20,833 nt of DNA from Chrysochromulina parva. Lineage: Eukaryota > Haptophyta > Prymnesiales > Chrysochromulinaceae. The notes beneath the pieces were generated by a model. It saw only the letters and a list, made by a program, of their open reading frames with translations, did not search any database and was not told where the DNA came from. The translations under genes were made by a program, and so were the position numbers. Below are positions 1-9,224 of this stretch, one piece after another (positions within the stretch are counted from its first letter, which is position 1; every line of letters starts with the position of its first letter). Location: positions 1 through 20,833 of the forward strand of contig PJAB01000783.1 in NCBI GenBank assembly GCA_002887195.1, read 5' to 3'.

Positions 1-390
1 GCGCGGTACACGTTGCATGTCGCGAGCATGAGAATGAAGCGGCTGTGACGTGTGCGAGGTGTTCGACCTTCACGCTTGGTGTGAGTTTGGTTTGTGCGTG
101 TTGGTGTGTTGTGAATGAACCACGTGCGCGCGCGCGCCGTATACCGTGACCGCGTGACGTCGGGCGCCAGCCGAGCCGCGCCGTGCACCGCAGCCTGCCG
201 GAGGTCTCTCAAGGGATACCGCCCCAACGCCGATCACCGTACCGACCGTGTGGCATGCCGTGTGGGAGGAGCACTCTCTTCGACTGGGCTCATGTCTCTT
301 CGACTGGGCTGCCGACAGTGTCGCAGCGCACGCACGCTGGCACTCGAGACGCACGGACCCGCGCCACCCGCCTCGCTGACTCCTCCTCGC
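1..390. other. Non-coding flank downstream of the CRAL-TRIO gene
   Basis: No convincing gene is seen in these 390 bases. They lie 3' of the minus-strand CRAL-TRIO gene and probably hold its 3' UTR and terminator. Visible structure: a GT-rich stretch at about 79-117, an alternating purine/pyrimidine run (gtgcgcgcgcgcgc) at about 124-137, a duplicated 16-mer (275-290 and 295-310), and a 14-bp tandem repeat that runs into the stop codon of the neighbouring gene (371-405). Short open frames on both strands here have GC-driven composition and no recognisable domain. Confidence 0.5.
275..310. repeat. Two copies of a 16-mer at 20-bp spacing
   Basis: The string tctcttcgactgggct occurs at 275-290 and again at 295-310, separated by four bases. 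It lies in the presumed 3' flank of the CRAL-TRIO gene. It is probably a slippage duplication; no function is suggested by its sequence. Confidence 0.8.
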
Positions 391-405
391 TTACTCCTCC
401 TCGCT
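371..405. repeat. 14-bp tandem repeat containing a stop codon
   Basis: About two and a half copies of a 14-bp unit of the form (g/t)actcctcctcgct lie at 371-377 (partial), 378-391 and 392-405. The TAA stop of the minus-strand CRAL-TRIO gene (391-393) sits on the junction between two copies. Because 14 is not a multiple of three, each copy is read in a different frame, so the acidic C-terminus of the protein (DSEEE) and its stop are both encoded by the repeat. Confidence 0.8.
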
Positions 406-1347
406 GTCGGCGCCGTCGGGCCGACCTGCTTTGAGGTGTGGGGGCAGATGCTGTGGCGGCACGTACTTGCCCACCTCCTCGGCAGAGGTATAAGAGGTCG
501 TGAGCAGCACGATGCGGTCCTTGTGGTGCTGCGGCAGGAAGGTCGAGATGACCGACCACGCCGGGCTGAAGATGCGCGGCACGTTTATGATGAGGATCTT
601 CTGCACCATGGGCGGGAACAGCCCCGCGCAAGCCTCCTCGACGGGCGGCATGTACTGGCCGAGTAAGCTGCGCATCCGATTCCACAGCGAGATGTAGCCC
701 TGCGGGCACGAGATGTCGTGGATCATCGACCAGAAGCCGAGCTCACCGTGCCGCCGGATGTAGTTCTCACACTGCAGCCACCGCCACTGAGTCACATACA
801 CCATGTACTTGGTGAAGTCGGCAGGCGTCACGGGCGGCGGCTCGTCGGCGGCAGGCGCGGTGGCGGACATGCCCACCTTGCCGTGGCCGTAGCGCAGCTC
901 ATAGCAGCCGATGACGTCGCCGTACTTTACCTTCTTGCCGTCGATCTCGACGTCATTGTCGGACGACGACGCCACCGCCTGTGCCTTCTCTAGCGACGAG
1001 GTACCGTTAACGCGCACGACGCCCTTGACGGCGCGTGCATGTGGCAGGTCGTCGAGGCCGAGGCCGCCGCGCACGATGTCTTCCTTGATTTTGCTGACGC
1101 CCAGCGCCACACGGCGTTCGAGCGACCTTTTGTAGAGCTCGACCACCTTGGCCTGATCCCAACTATACCGATCCAGCAGCATGCCAATCATAGGATCGTC
1201 CTCATAATCGTTCTCGCTCAGGCCACAAGCCGCGCGCACCTTGGCGATGGCCGGCTCGAAACGCGGGTCCTTCCACTGGACCTTTAGCGCTGTAGCGGAT
1301 GTTGATGCATTGGGCAGCGGCGGGGGCGGCGGCGGCGGTATCTCCAT
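391..1347 (-). CDS. CRAL-TRIO (Sec14-like) lipid-binding domain protein
   Basis: This 318-residue protein is probably a Sec14-type lipid-binding or phosphoinositide-transfer protein of the cytosol. Residues 3-12 are almost all proline. Residues 45-90 form a helical section resembling the CRAL-TRIO N-terminal region (acidic, then LLDRYSWDQAKVVELYKRSL). The best evidence is residues 225-295: YMPPVEEACAGLFPPMVQKI, followed by LIINVPRIFSPAWSVISTFL and then DRIVLL. This matches the Sec14 core pattern of a YPE-like stretch, (K)ILIINAPWIF..aW..I+pfL and KI. A segment at 120-165 looks like a species-specific insertion. There is no signal peptide or membrane segment, and the C-terminus is acidic. The start is an ATG with A at -3 and G at +4. 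It is divergent from the FAM210-like gene across 139 bp. Family confidence is good; the ligand is unknown. Confidence 0.8.
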   Translation of the reverse strand: MEIPPPPPPPLPNASTSATALKVQWKDPRFEPAIAKVRAACGLSENDYEDDPMIGMLLDRYSWDQAKVVELYKRSLERRVALGVSKIKEDIVRGGLGLDDLPHARAVKGVVRVNGTSSLEKAQAVASSSDNDVEIDGKKVKYGDVIGCYELRYGHGKVGMSATAPAADEPPPVTPADFTKYMVYVTQWRWLQCENYIRRHGELGFWSMIHDISCPQGYISLWNRMRSLLGQYMPPVEEACAGLFPPMVQKILIINVPRIFSPAWSVISTFLPQHHKDRIVLLTTSYTSAEEVGKYVPPQHLPPHLKAGRPDGADSEEE

Positions 1348-1486
1348 CGTAATTACAGTTCGTCATTATCAATCGTGTGCTCGCGGCGCGTCCACCGCGC
1401 GCCGCTTGGCAAGGCGTAAAGTATCGCACCTCGTTCATTGACGTAATTGGGCGTCTTCGCGATCTCGCGCTTCGTCCATCCTTGCG
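1348..1486. promoter_or_regulatory. Compact divergent promoter region
   Basis: These 139 bp separate two ATG codons that point away from each other, so they must contain both 5' UTRs and both core promoters. A moderately AT-richer patch (gtaattacagttcgtcattatcaat, 1349-1373) lies next to the CRAL-TRIO start. I see no clear TATA box at a fixed distance. The call follows from gene orientation and spacing, not from a recognised motif. Confidence 0.45.
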
Positions 1487-1999
1487 ATGGTCGCCTTCTG
1501 CTCTGCTCTCTTCGCCATCAGCTGGACGCTCGCGCCGCAGACGCACCTGGCTTTGACGCCGGCGCGGCAGCCCGTCCAGCGGCTCGGCTCGCCGACATGC
1601 GCGCAGAAGCAGCAGACACCCGACGAGGTCGTCGAAAAGTACGGCTTGGAGGCGGGGCTCTTCTCGGCTCTGAAAAAGGGTGGCAGTGGCGACGGCAAGG
1701 TAACGGCAGGGGAGCTACTCAAGCGTTATGGCGGAGCCTACCTTCTCACCTCTACCTCGTTTGCGATTGTCTCCTTTGCGCTCTGCTACCTAGCCGTTGA
1801 CAATGGAGTCGACGTGGCAGCCCTGCTGGAGAAGGTGGGGCTCGAGGTGGTGGTGCCCAAGGAGGCGGGCACCATCGGCCTCGCATATGCCATCCACAAG
1901 GCTGCTTCACCTATCCGCTTCCCGCCGACCGTCGCGCTCACGCCAGTCGTGGCCAAGCGGCTGTTCAAGAATGATGGCAGCGAGCCAAAGGCCGAGTGA
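1487..1999 (+). CDS. DUF1279 / FAM210-like membrane protein, probably plastid-targeted
   Basis: This is a 170-residue single-pass membrane protein. Residues 1-16 (MVAFCSALFAISWTLA) form a hydrophobic signal-peptide-like segment. It is followed by a Ser/Thr/Arg/Ala-rich stretch to about residue 42, the arrangement expected for import into a secondary plastid through the ER. The conserved part (about 73-160) opens with LLKRYGGAYLLTSTSFAIVS, where YG.aYl.tsi..s is the DUF1279 signature. A transmembrane helix lies at about 82-103, and the domain ends with GLAYAIHKAASPIRFPPTVA. Family members are small organelle proteins: FAM210A/B in animal mitochondria and DUF1279 proteins in plant chloroplasts. 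Their biochemical role is not well defined. The start ATG has G at -3 and +4. Mitochondrial import is possible but less likely given the N-terminus. Confidence 0.85.
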   Translation: MVAFCSALFAISWTLAPQTHLALTPARQPVQRLGSPTCAQKQQTPDEVVEKYGLEAGLFSALKKGGSGDGKVTAGELLKRYGGAYLLTSTSFAIVSFALCYLAVDNGVDVAALLEKVGLEVVVPKEAGTIGLAYAIHKAASPIRFPPTVALTPVVAKRLFKNDGSEPKAE

Positions 2000-2548
2000 A
2001 GAGCGCCGGGAGAACTAGGCATCAGGAGCCACTGCGCGAGAGCGTGCGTGCTGATAGGGCCCGCTGCGGCAAGCAGGTGCTGCCGTTGCAGATGCGCAGT
2101 CCTGACGACGATCGTCCGAGGGGCGGTGCCGAGTGTCTTCGCGTCTACCAATCTCATGAAAACGGGCCGTCGCGTACGCTCTTTAGCTGTGAACCAACAA
2201 CAAACCAACTCCGAAAATGTGATGTGTGCACACCGGCCACGTGAATGTGTGTGCGTGTCACACCCCACGGTCTAAGACTTGTAAGTAGCTCGACGATGTG
2301 TACATGCAACAAATGGTGCGCCTCCGAGCTCCAGCGGGCTCACTGTATACCCGGCGCACTCGACCGCCGACCGCAGCCCGCGCACAGACGCTCCCACTGC
2401 GACGTCTGGAGCGGACAGCAATCTGGAGGCATGCCACATGGACACCGAGATCACACCGAGATCTCTCTACTGTACCATCATCGCCTTGGAGTCCGAGAGG
2501 CGACCCTTGTCCGCCTCCATTGTGGCTTGCGGCGCGCGCTGCGTGCCC
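2000..2548. other. Convergent intergenic region (3' flanks)
   Basis: These 549 bp lie between the 3' ends of a plus-strand gene and a minus-strand gene, so both terminators and 3' UTRs should be here. A GT-rich block at about 2218-2262 (tgtgatgtgtgcac, then gtgaatgtgtgtgcgtgtca) could act as a GU-rich polyadenylation element for the FAM210-like transcript; that is inference. No canonical AATAAA is evident, and I see no gene: the open frames here lack domains and overlap the neighbouring genes. Confidence 0.5.
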
Positions 2549-3505
2549 TCACCTACGCACGCGCTTGGCGTGCGGCCGCTCGGAGCTCGAGCTCGCCACG
2601 TGTGAAGCAGCTCGCCCCTCGGCATGGTCATGGTCGTAGCTCATGCCCGGCATGCCCTCGCCGCTCGCGCCGCTCGCGCCCGTCGCGAGGGCTTCGTCGA
2701 CGGCCCTGAGCTTCTGCAGCGTGTGGCGATAGATCTGCACCTGCTCCTGCCGGAGCACCTCGCGCTCCTGCCGGTGAGCCTCCGCGAGCCGCTCCTCTTC
2801 GGCCTGGTGAGCAAGCTGCAGCTCGCGCCAGCGCAGCGCAAAGTCAAACTCCAGCGTGCCAGGCGCGCAGAAATGGGGCGGCGGCTCGATGTTCTTATCC
2901 TCTGAGACGGGCTCATGGATCGCCTGCACCTCCGCTCGCTCGTCCACGGCAAAATCGACGCGCAACGGCACCGGTGACGACGAGAGCAGGAAGAGGTTTT
3001 GGTTACACAGCTGGTGCACCCGCGCGGCGATGGCCCGCTTCGCAAACTCGACGAAGCCGAAGCCCTTGGAACGACCACCGAGCTCGGGCGGATCGTGCTC
3101 GACGCGGCATTCGATCACGTTTCCAAACTGCGCAAATGCCTCGCGCAATTCCGGCGTCTTCACTTTTGGCCCGAGGTTGTGGATGACTAGTGTCGCGCGG
3201 TCGATCGCGAAGCGGACCTTGATCGGTCCGATGGTGCAGCCGGGCCGACCGGCCCGCGTGCCGTCGAGCGCCGCCTTCGCACGACTCGCAGATATGGTGC
3301 TGCGCATCTTCACGATTGCGAAGCCACGTGAGCCACCCGCTATCTTTCCATTTGGCTGACCATCCCGAAGCACCTCAAGTTCCTCCACTTCGCCATGCTG
3401 CTGGAAGGCGTTGCGAAGTTCGTCCACCTGTAGTTGGGCTTCCTCCTCGTCATCGATGCGCTCGAGTCCCGACACGAGCAGCGTATCGCGCTGCCCCTTG
3501 ACCAT
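2549..3505 (-). CDS. DBHS-family protein (NONO/SFPQ/PSPC1-like): two RRMs, NOPS and coiled coil
   Basis: This 318-residue nuclear RNA-binding protein has the full DBHS order. RRM1 (about 7-101) has RNP2 TLLVSGL at 8-14 and RNP1 RGFAIVKM at 60-67. RRM2 (about 103-187) has RNP2 TLVIHNL at 105-111 and RNP1 KGFGFVEF at 147-154. A NOPS-type segment (about 188-230) contains PPPHFCAPGTLEFDFALRWR at 208-227, equivalent to the PPRFA.PG(S/T)fEyeya.RWk hallmark of NONO/SFPQ. A charged coiled coil follows (about 228-275). The C-terminus is basic (KRVRR), likely a nuclear signal. DBHS proteins dimerise through NOPS and the coiled coil and act in transcription, splicing and RNA retention. The frame continues upstream to a GTG at 3538, but the ATG at 3505 has an excellent context (gccATGG) and directly precedes RRM1. 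The gene is intronless. Family confidence is high; the paralogue cannot be assigned. Confidence 0.9.
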   Translation of the reverse strand: MVKGQRDTLLVSGLERIDDEEEAQLQVDELRNAFQQHGEVEELEVLRDGQPNGKIAGGSRGFAIVKMRSTISASRAKAALDGTRAGRPGCTIGPIKVRFAIDRATLVIHNLGPKVKTPELREAFAQFGNVIECRVEHDPPELGGRSKGFGFVEFAKRAIAARVHQLCNQNLFLLSSSPVPLRVDFAVDERAEVQAIHEPVSEDKNIEPPPHFCAPGTLEFDFALRWRELQLAHQAEEERLAEAHRQEREVLRQEQVQIYRHTLQKLRAVDEALATGASGASGEGMPGMSYDHDHAEGRAASHVASSSSERPHAKRVRR

Positions 3506-3733
3506 GGCAAGAAAAGGGTGTGAACGTGCACGCCACACGGGCTTTTTTTTCTCTCACACCCCTGACCCCCGCCCCTCCCCCCACATGGTGAGTTGGCACG
3601 CAGCGGCAGCGGCACAAAGTGTCCTCTCCGACCCCTCTCATGTTGCTTACATGCAGCTACGATCATTGCAGTGGCGTCTCCACCCAAAGCGCGGCGCGTC
3701 TGCACCCAAAGCACAGTCACCTGGCTGCCCAAT
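3506..3733. promoter_or_regulatory. Gap between the EPG5 3' end and the DBHS 5' end
   Basis: Both neighbours are on the minus strand, so these 228 bp must hold the terminator of the EPG5-like gene and the promoter of the DBHS gene. Near the DBHS start there is a T run (gggctttttttt at about 3540-3551) and a C-rich run (3558-3582); on the transcribed strand these are A- and G-rich tracts. No recognisable core element is seen. Confidence 0.35.
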
Positions 3734-6700
3734 TTACAAGCCTGCCAAGTACGGCGCCATTGGGAGCAGGGTGCGCACCGTCTCCTTTTTGAATTCGGCG
3801 AGTGGGATCGCACCTGCACGGTTGCACAAGTCTTGCATGCTGGCGAAAAAGGTCTCAAAGCCGACATGGAACTCCTTTTGTTGGGCACACTTGATCAGGG
3901 CGCCATTCTGTGCACGTACTTCCTCACTCGCGGCACGCGAGGAGAGCTCAATGCCTCCGTGCACAGCGTCGCGTGCCTTTGCATCGAGCGCGTGGCCGAG
4001 GTAGAGGAGGACGGCACGCGCGGCGAGCTGCATAGCCGGCAGCTGCAGCGGCGGCGGCGGCTCCTTGCCGAATGAATCCCACAGCGAGCCCTGCATCACG
4101 AGTTCCTTGACGGAGAGCATTCCAGCCGCCGTCTGCACGGCACGCGAGAAGGCGGTAACGGCCTCCTCACCATCGATGGCGCAGATCTGCCACGAGGCAT
4201 CCATCACGAGCTCTATGACGAAGAACCAGAGCGGTAACAGCTCAAACTCGCGGGCCGGGTTCACACGGCAGGACGCGCAGTAGCGCACGCACTGGATGGC
4301 GACGTTCATCCGCCCATCCTCGCTGGTCGCGCGGAGCAGCTGCAGGGAGAGGAGCAGCCGCAACGAGAGCGGGGCTTGCTGCGCCATGCACTCTTGCACC
4401 ATCTCGGGCAGCGATGTCTCGGGGCGTGACGCAAGCGCCGCGCCGAGCACGGCAAGAGGTTCCTTGACGAAGCTCGCCTCCACGTACGCGCTCGCCCAGC
4501 TGCCACCGACCGCGCGGGGGGCGCGCGGCGCAGGGGATGGCGAGGAAGCATCCTGCAGCACCAATGCCCCTCCCTGCTGCGCACGCTGCGCGGTCTCGGC
4601 GTCCATGCCAGCGGCAGTGAGGTAGGCTTGCACCGCCGCCTCCATGAGGACGGAGACCACCGAGGCCGAGCGAACGCGAGTGGGGAGCAATCCGATGATG
4701 ATGAGGGCGATCGGCTTGGGCATCCCACGGCACAGCTGCGCCGCGAGCGAGCGCATCTTGGCGTTGAGCGTCTGGAACGCACGCTCCTCAAGGCTGAGCC
4801 CGCTGCTCTGGTCCGTGCCCACGCCCTCCATGTCTCGTAGTGGGTTGGCCTTGGGGGCCTCTTTCCCCACAGACGGGTCGGAGATGCCGATGTGCGCGCG
4901 CTTGCCGCCGAAGCCGAACCAGCTCGACGAGGCTGCGGGCGGTGGCGGGGCGCGTGGGCGGGCGGTGGCGGGCGTTGCATGGGTCGGCACCTCCGACGCG
5001 GGCACGCCTGCGGCGGCGGCGAAGCGCTCGGCGTCGCTCGCGAAGGGCGGGAAGGGCGAGGCGGCCGTGTTGCTAAAGGGCAAGCCGGCGGCCACGGTCT
5101 TTGGCGCATCGACCACGGTGTCCGCGGCAGAGAGGGCGGCGGAGAGCGCCGTCGCGAGCTCCTCGTGCGGGAGGGGTATCACCCGCGAGAGGGCGAGGCA
5201 GGCGGGCACGAGGATGCCGGAGAGGATCATCGTATGCGTTGGGAAGGGCACGTGCCAAAAGAGGGCGCCGCTCGGGTCGCTCAGCAACAGGAAGAGGAAC
5301 GATCGCGCCTCGGCCGCGGCCCGCGCGATGGCGAGCGAGTGGCCGGTCTTGAGGGCGACCGCGTGCAGGAGCGCCACATCCTCGAGGACTCGAGGTGAAG
5401 GGTCTTCCGCCGGCATCGCCCCCGCGTTGAGCAGCCAGCTGAGCATCGTGTCGCCGTTGAAGTGGGAGGCGAGCGCCGCTCCGTTGACCATCGACCACAG
5501 CTGATCATGGAGGCTGCGCAGCTGCGCCTCCGCTGCCACGTTCATGGCGGAGGCGCTCTCGCCGCCCGCACGCGCACCCAAGAGGACGATGCGCGTGGGT
5601 GTTGAGATCCACTGGGGCGCGCTCAGATTAATCTCGAGCACGAGGCGCAGCAGCGCGGCGAGGTGTGCGTGCCCTCCGACGGGCGCCGTCGACTTGGCGG
5701 CGATGAGGTTGGTGACCCACGCGACCCAATCGAGCTTCGAGAAGATGACGAGCGCCGTCGTGGGCAGGATCTTGGTCAGAGCGAGCAGCCCATCGACGAA
5801 ACTCTCGTCGTACAGGTGGCACGTCAGTTGGCGCCACGGGAGCATCTGCGCGGCATCGTGGGAGGCGCGCACGAGCTCCGACGAGTCGCCGACCACCGCA
5901 GCCGCGGGGGAGAGCACCTCAGTCACAAAGTACCATCCCTGGTTGATGAGCTCAGGCGTGCGGCTCGCGCCCACGAGCTCAAAGAGGAGCCGCAGCGAGC
6001 CGACGCACGTGCTGACTGTGAGGACGCCCTGGGTGGCCTGCGTGAGCAAGGAGCCAAAGAAGGCGGTCAGCTCCTGCCAGAGCGAGTTGGCGCCGTCGTG
6101 GTAGAGCAGATCGTCGCCAGCCGCCATCTCGGCCGCCAGGTCGGCAGGCAGCTGTGGGGACGAGAGCAGCACCCAGCGCAGAAAGGTGGCGGCCGAGTCC
6201 ATGTAGCACGGCGGGAGCGGCAGCGCCTCGTTGAGCGTGTGCACAAGCAGCGCCGCGCCGCGCACACTCAGCCTGTCGAAGGGGAGCGCCTCGAAGAGGC
6301 TATGCCACGTGGATGGCAGCCCCGAGTTGCTGACGGCGGCGGTGAGCACGATCTGGAGCGCGAGCTGCACGTTGACCGGAAAGGAGCTCTGGGCGATGCG
6401 GTGGAGGAAGGTGACGCCGAGGTGCGCGAGCGGGCGCGAGCAGAGCAGCCGCTCCGTGGTCAAGGCGAGCAGGGTGAGCTCCTCGCCCTCGCGCAGCGCC
6501 TCGCGCTCCTCACGGCTCATCGCGGCCGTTGGCATCGAAACCGCGTCGAGGTAACGGCTCACATTCAAGGCGCGCAGGAGCGTCGGCACATCCGCCGGAT
6601 CGAGACGATCGACGGGCGCCTCGGCGATCAGGTTCAGCAGCTGCCCGAACTCGAGGAGGCGAGGAGGCGCTGCGTCGAGGAGCGCATTCGGTGTGAAGAC

Positions 6701-9224
6701 GCGCCCGATCCAATCGAGAGGCAGTCGGTCCAGCAAGCCCTTCTCCGCCTCGCGCCTCGCCTCTGGGTCGACCAGCCGGGACAAGCCAGTCGCACCCTCA
6801 TCCGTTGCGACGACGGCGCGCGTGGCCTTCCGGCCAGCTGGCACCTCGAGCTCGATCATCTGGCCCGCGCGCGCGTTGGGCGGCGCGGTGAAGACGACTT
6901 TGGAGCCGTCGTCGAGCTTGGCGCTGTACTGCTGGTTGGGCACGACGCCCTCGGGAAGCTGCACGGGGAGTTGGATCGCCTTGCCGCGCCGGTAGCCATT
7001 GCCGCGGCTGGTGGCAGCTTCTGACGCGTCCTCGGCTAGATCGGGCTCGGGCGTCGGCGGCCGCGGCGGCGGCAGCGGCGGTGGCTGGTACTGCGAAGGA
7101 GACGCGTTCGAGAGGGTGGCCGAGTCGGCAGGCCCTTCGAGTAAGCCCACGTTGAGGCGCCCCGAAGTATCCACCTTCTCCGCTCTGGTGACCAACGGCC
7201 CCACGGGTAGCGGAATCACGAGCGGATCGCCGCGGAGGGCGGCCGCCTCCGCCTCGGCGCGCGCCTTTGCCTTGATCATCTCGTCCTCCGCCAGCCTCGC
7301 CCCCTCGGCCGCGCGCGCCTCCGCCGCCAGCCTCTCCGCCTCCACGCGCTCCGCCTTCTCGCGGGCGAGCTCGTCGAGCTGGCGGAGCTGCTGCGCCGGC
7401 ATCGGCACACGTGGGCGCTCAGAGCGGGCGGCCAGCAGCGCCACGAGCAGCCGTCGCTGCATGTCGGCGACGTTGGCGAGGTACGCGGCGCCGATGGCTG
7501 CGAGGGTGGACGAGACGAAGGCACCGAGAGGTTCGACCGTCGGGGGCATCGAGTAGCCCACACCGACCTCGAGCATGAGGAAGAAGAATTCGACTGCCCC
7601 CGCTCGGACCACCGACGGGTCGGCGGCGGGCGCATTGGGGTAGGCGAGCACGGCGGGGGCGGCGCGGCTCCCCTCGGGCACGGGCATCGTGACGAGTGCC
7701 TCCAGATGCATCGAGTGCGCGAGGGCGAGGAGGAGCTCGACCGTGTGCGCGTACCGGACGGCAAGCTCACTCAGGCTCGCATGCAGCGCTACGAAGGCCG
7801 CGCGGTTCGCCTGCAGCCGTTCCGACACCTCCGGCGGCCCGGGGGCGATCTTGATCTGCGGCAGCACGAACATGACGGGCTGCTCGCACTCCGGATGGCG
7901 CACGGTCACCGACTCGGTCTCCTTGGAGCGCTGGTTGACATTGAGCTTGCGCACGAGCTCGAGGTACTCGAGGTCCGCTAGCTTGAGCGACAGGAGCGCG
8001 TCGCGGTGCTCCTCTGCATCCGCTCGCACCTCCGCCCAGAAGGGGGCCGCCGCCGCCTCGGCCTCGCTGCCGCTGCCGCCGTCGCCGTCACCGCCGTTTC
8101 CGCCGTCGCCCTCGAGCATCAGTGTGGGGAAAGGGTCTTTGGTGGGGGGCTCGACGACCGCTGATGAGCCGCCCGCGGCCACCTGGCGGCGCACGCGCCC
8201 GACGAGTTGCTTCTGGAGGATGGCGAGCTTCGCCTGGAGCGCCGCCGCCGATGCGGCGAGGACCTCGCCGTAGTCCGACGGGCTTGGCGGCGGCACGCGC
8301 TTAGGGAGCAGCTCACCGAGCAGCTCGAGGCTGGCTTCGGAGTCGAGATGCTCCCACGCCTCCTTGCCTCCGAAGAGCAGCTGGCGTGTGCGCGGGACGT
8401 CCGCAATGTCCTCGGGCGCGGGGTCGGCAAGACCCCCCGCGTCTGCCACTACGATGGCCATCTGGGCCACCTGGCCTTCACTGCTCTTGGCGCGCGGATG
8501 GCGGGAGAGGCGGGCAAGGGCGGCGGAGGCTGGGCCGGGCGCGGCACGCGCCGTCAGCGGTTCGGGAGGCTGGACGATCGGCAGATCCGAGAGCTGCACC
8601 AGCGCCGCACGCGCCCTCTTGCGCTCAGCGAGCTGGGCGTCGGTGTCCCAACCGAGTTGCACGATCGATGGCTGCTCCGAGCTGGGCTGCTCGCGAGGCG
8701 GCGCCGTGGCCTCCACGGGCGTGGCCGGCTGCACCGAGAGAGAACTGGGGGGCGTGTCTTTCCCCACAGGGTCTGCTGCTGGTAGTACGGGTGCGTCGAG
8801 AGGACGTGTGGGCTGCACGCCAAGGATGGAGGCCGCTGCGGCGGCCGCCGCCTCCTTTGTGTACACGAGCGGCGACGGGTGCGCGCTCGTGATGACGCCG
8901 ACGAGCTGCTCCGCGTCGGTGCGCAGGGGCCCCGAGGGCGGCGGGGGCGTCAAGAAGGCTCCGGCGCGAGGGATGATGTCAGCCGACCACGTGGTGAAGC
9001 ATTCGTACAGCATGCGCGCACGCAGGTTGTTGGGAAACTGCTTGGCGGCGGCGGTGAAGTGCGCGGTCAGCTCATCGACACGCAGCTTGGGGAGCACACG
9101 CGGAGTGAGCGCCGCCTGACGAAAGTAGAGAATGAAGAAGCGCTCCCAAAAGACGAGGGCGCGCACGTCGTACTTGAGGAGTAGCGCCGCGTACTCGCAC
9201 AGGCCGAGCGCGGACGCAGCGTAC
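3734..9224 (-). CDS. EPG5: EPG5-like autophagy tether, exon 2 (C-terminal part)
   Basis: This exon encodes residues 1227-3055 of the proposed protein. EPG5 is a RAB7 effector that tethers autophagosomes to lysosomes and promotes SNARE assembly. Recognition rests on matches recalled from animal EPG5, in the right order: FWERFFILYFRQ with ECFTTW soon after; LNVNQRSKETES (about 1650); AVEFFFLMLEVGVGYSMPP before a long helix; and FTPNALLDAAPPRLLEFGQL (about 2066), then DVPTLLRALNVSRYLDA, which parallels the FFTPN...LLTKFDLKQWL region. Between the LNVNQ and FTPN regions the protein is about 250 residues longer than I expect. The extra part holds a charged coiled coil (about 1834-1894), a proline run (about 1935) and a module VQLPEGVVPNQQYSAKLDDG with AGQMIELEVPAG (about 1972-2023), a turn-rich unit I associate with algal and oomycete proteins. 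An ATG at 9241 opens this frame, but splicing joins it to exon 1. Confidence 0.75.

Noticed and set aside
5663..7024. A 453-codon open frame on the plus strand, antisense to the EPG5-like gene
   Set aside because: Its product is Arg/Glu/Gly-rich with no domain pattern, and the opposite strand has clear EPG5-like blocks. Long antisense frames are expected at this GC content.
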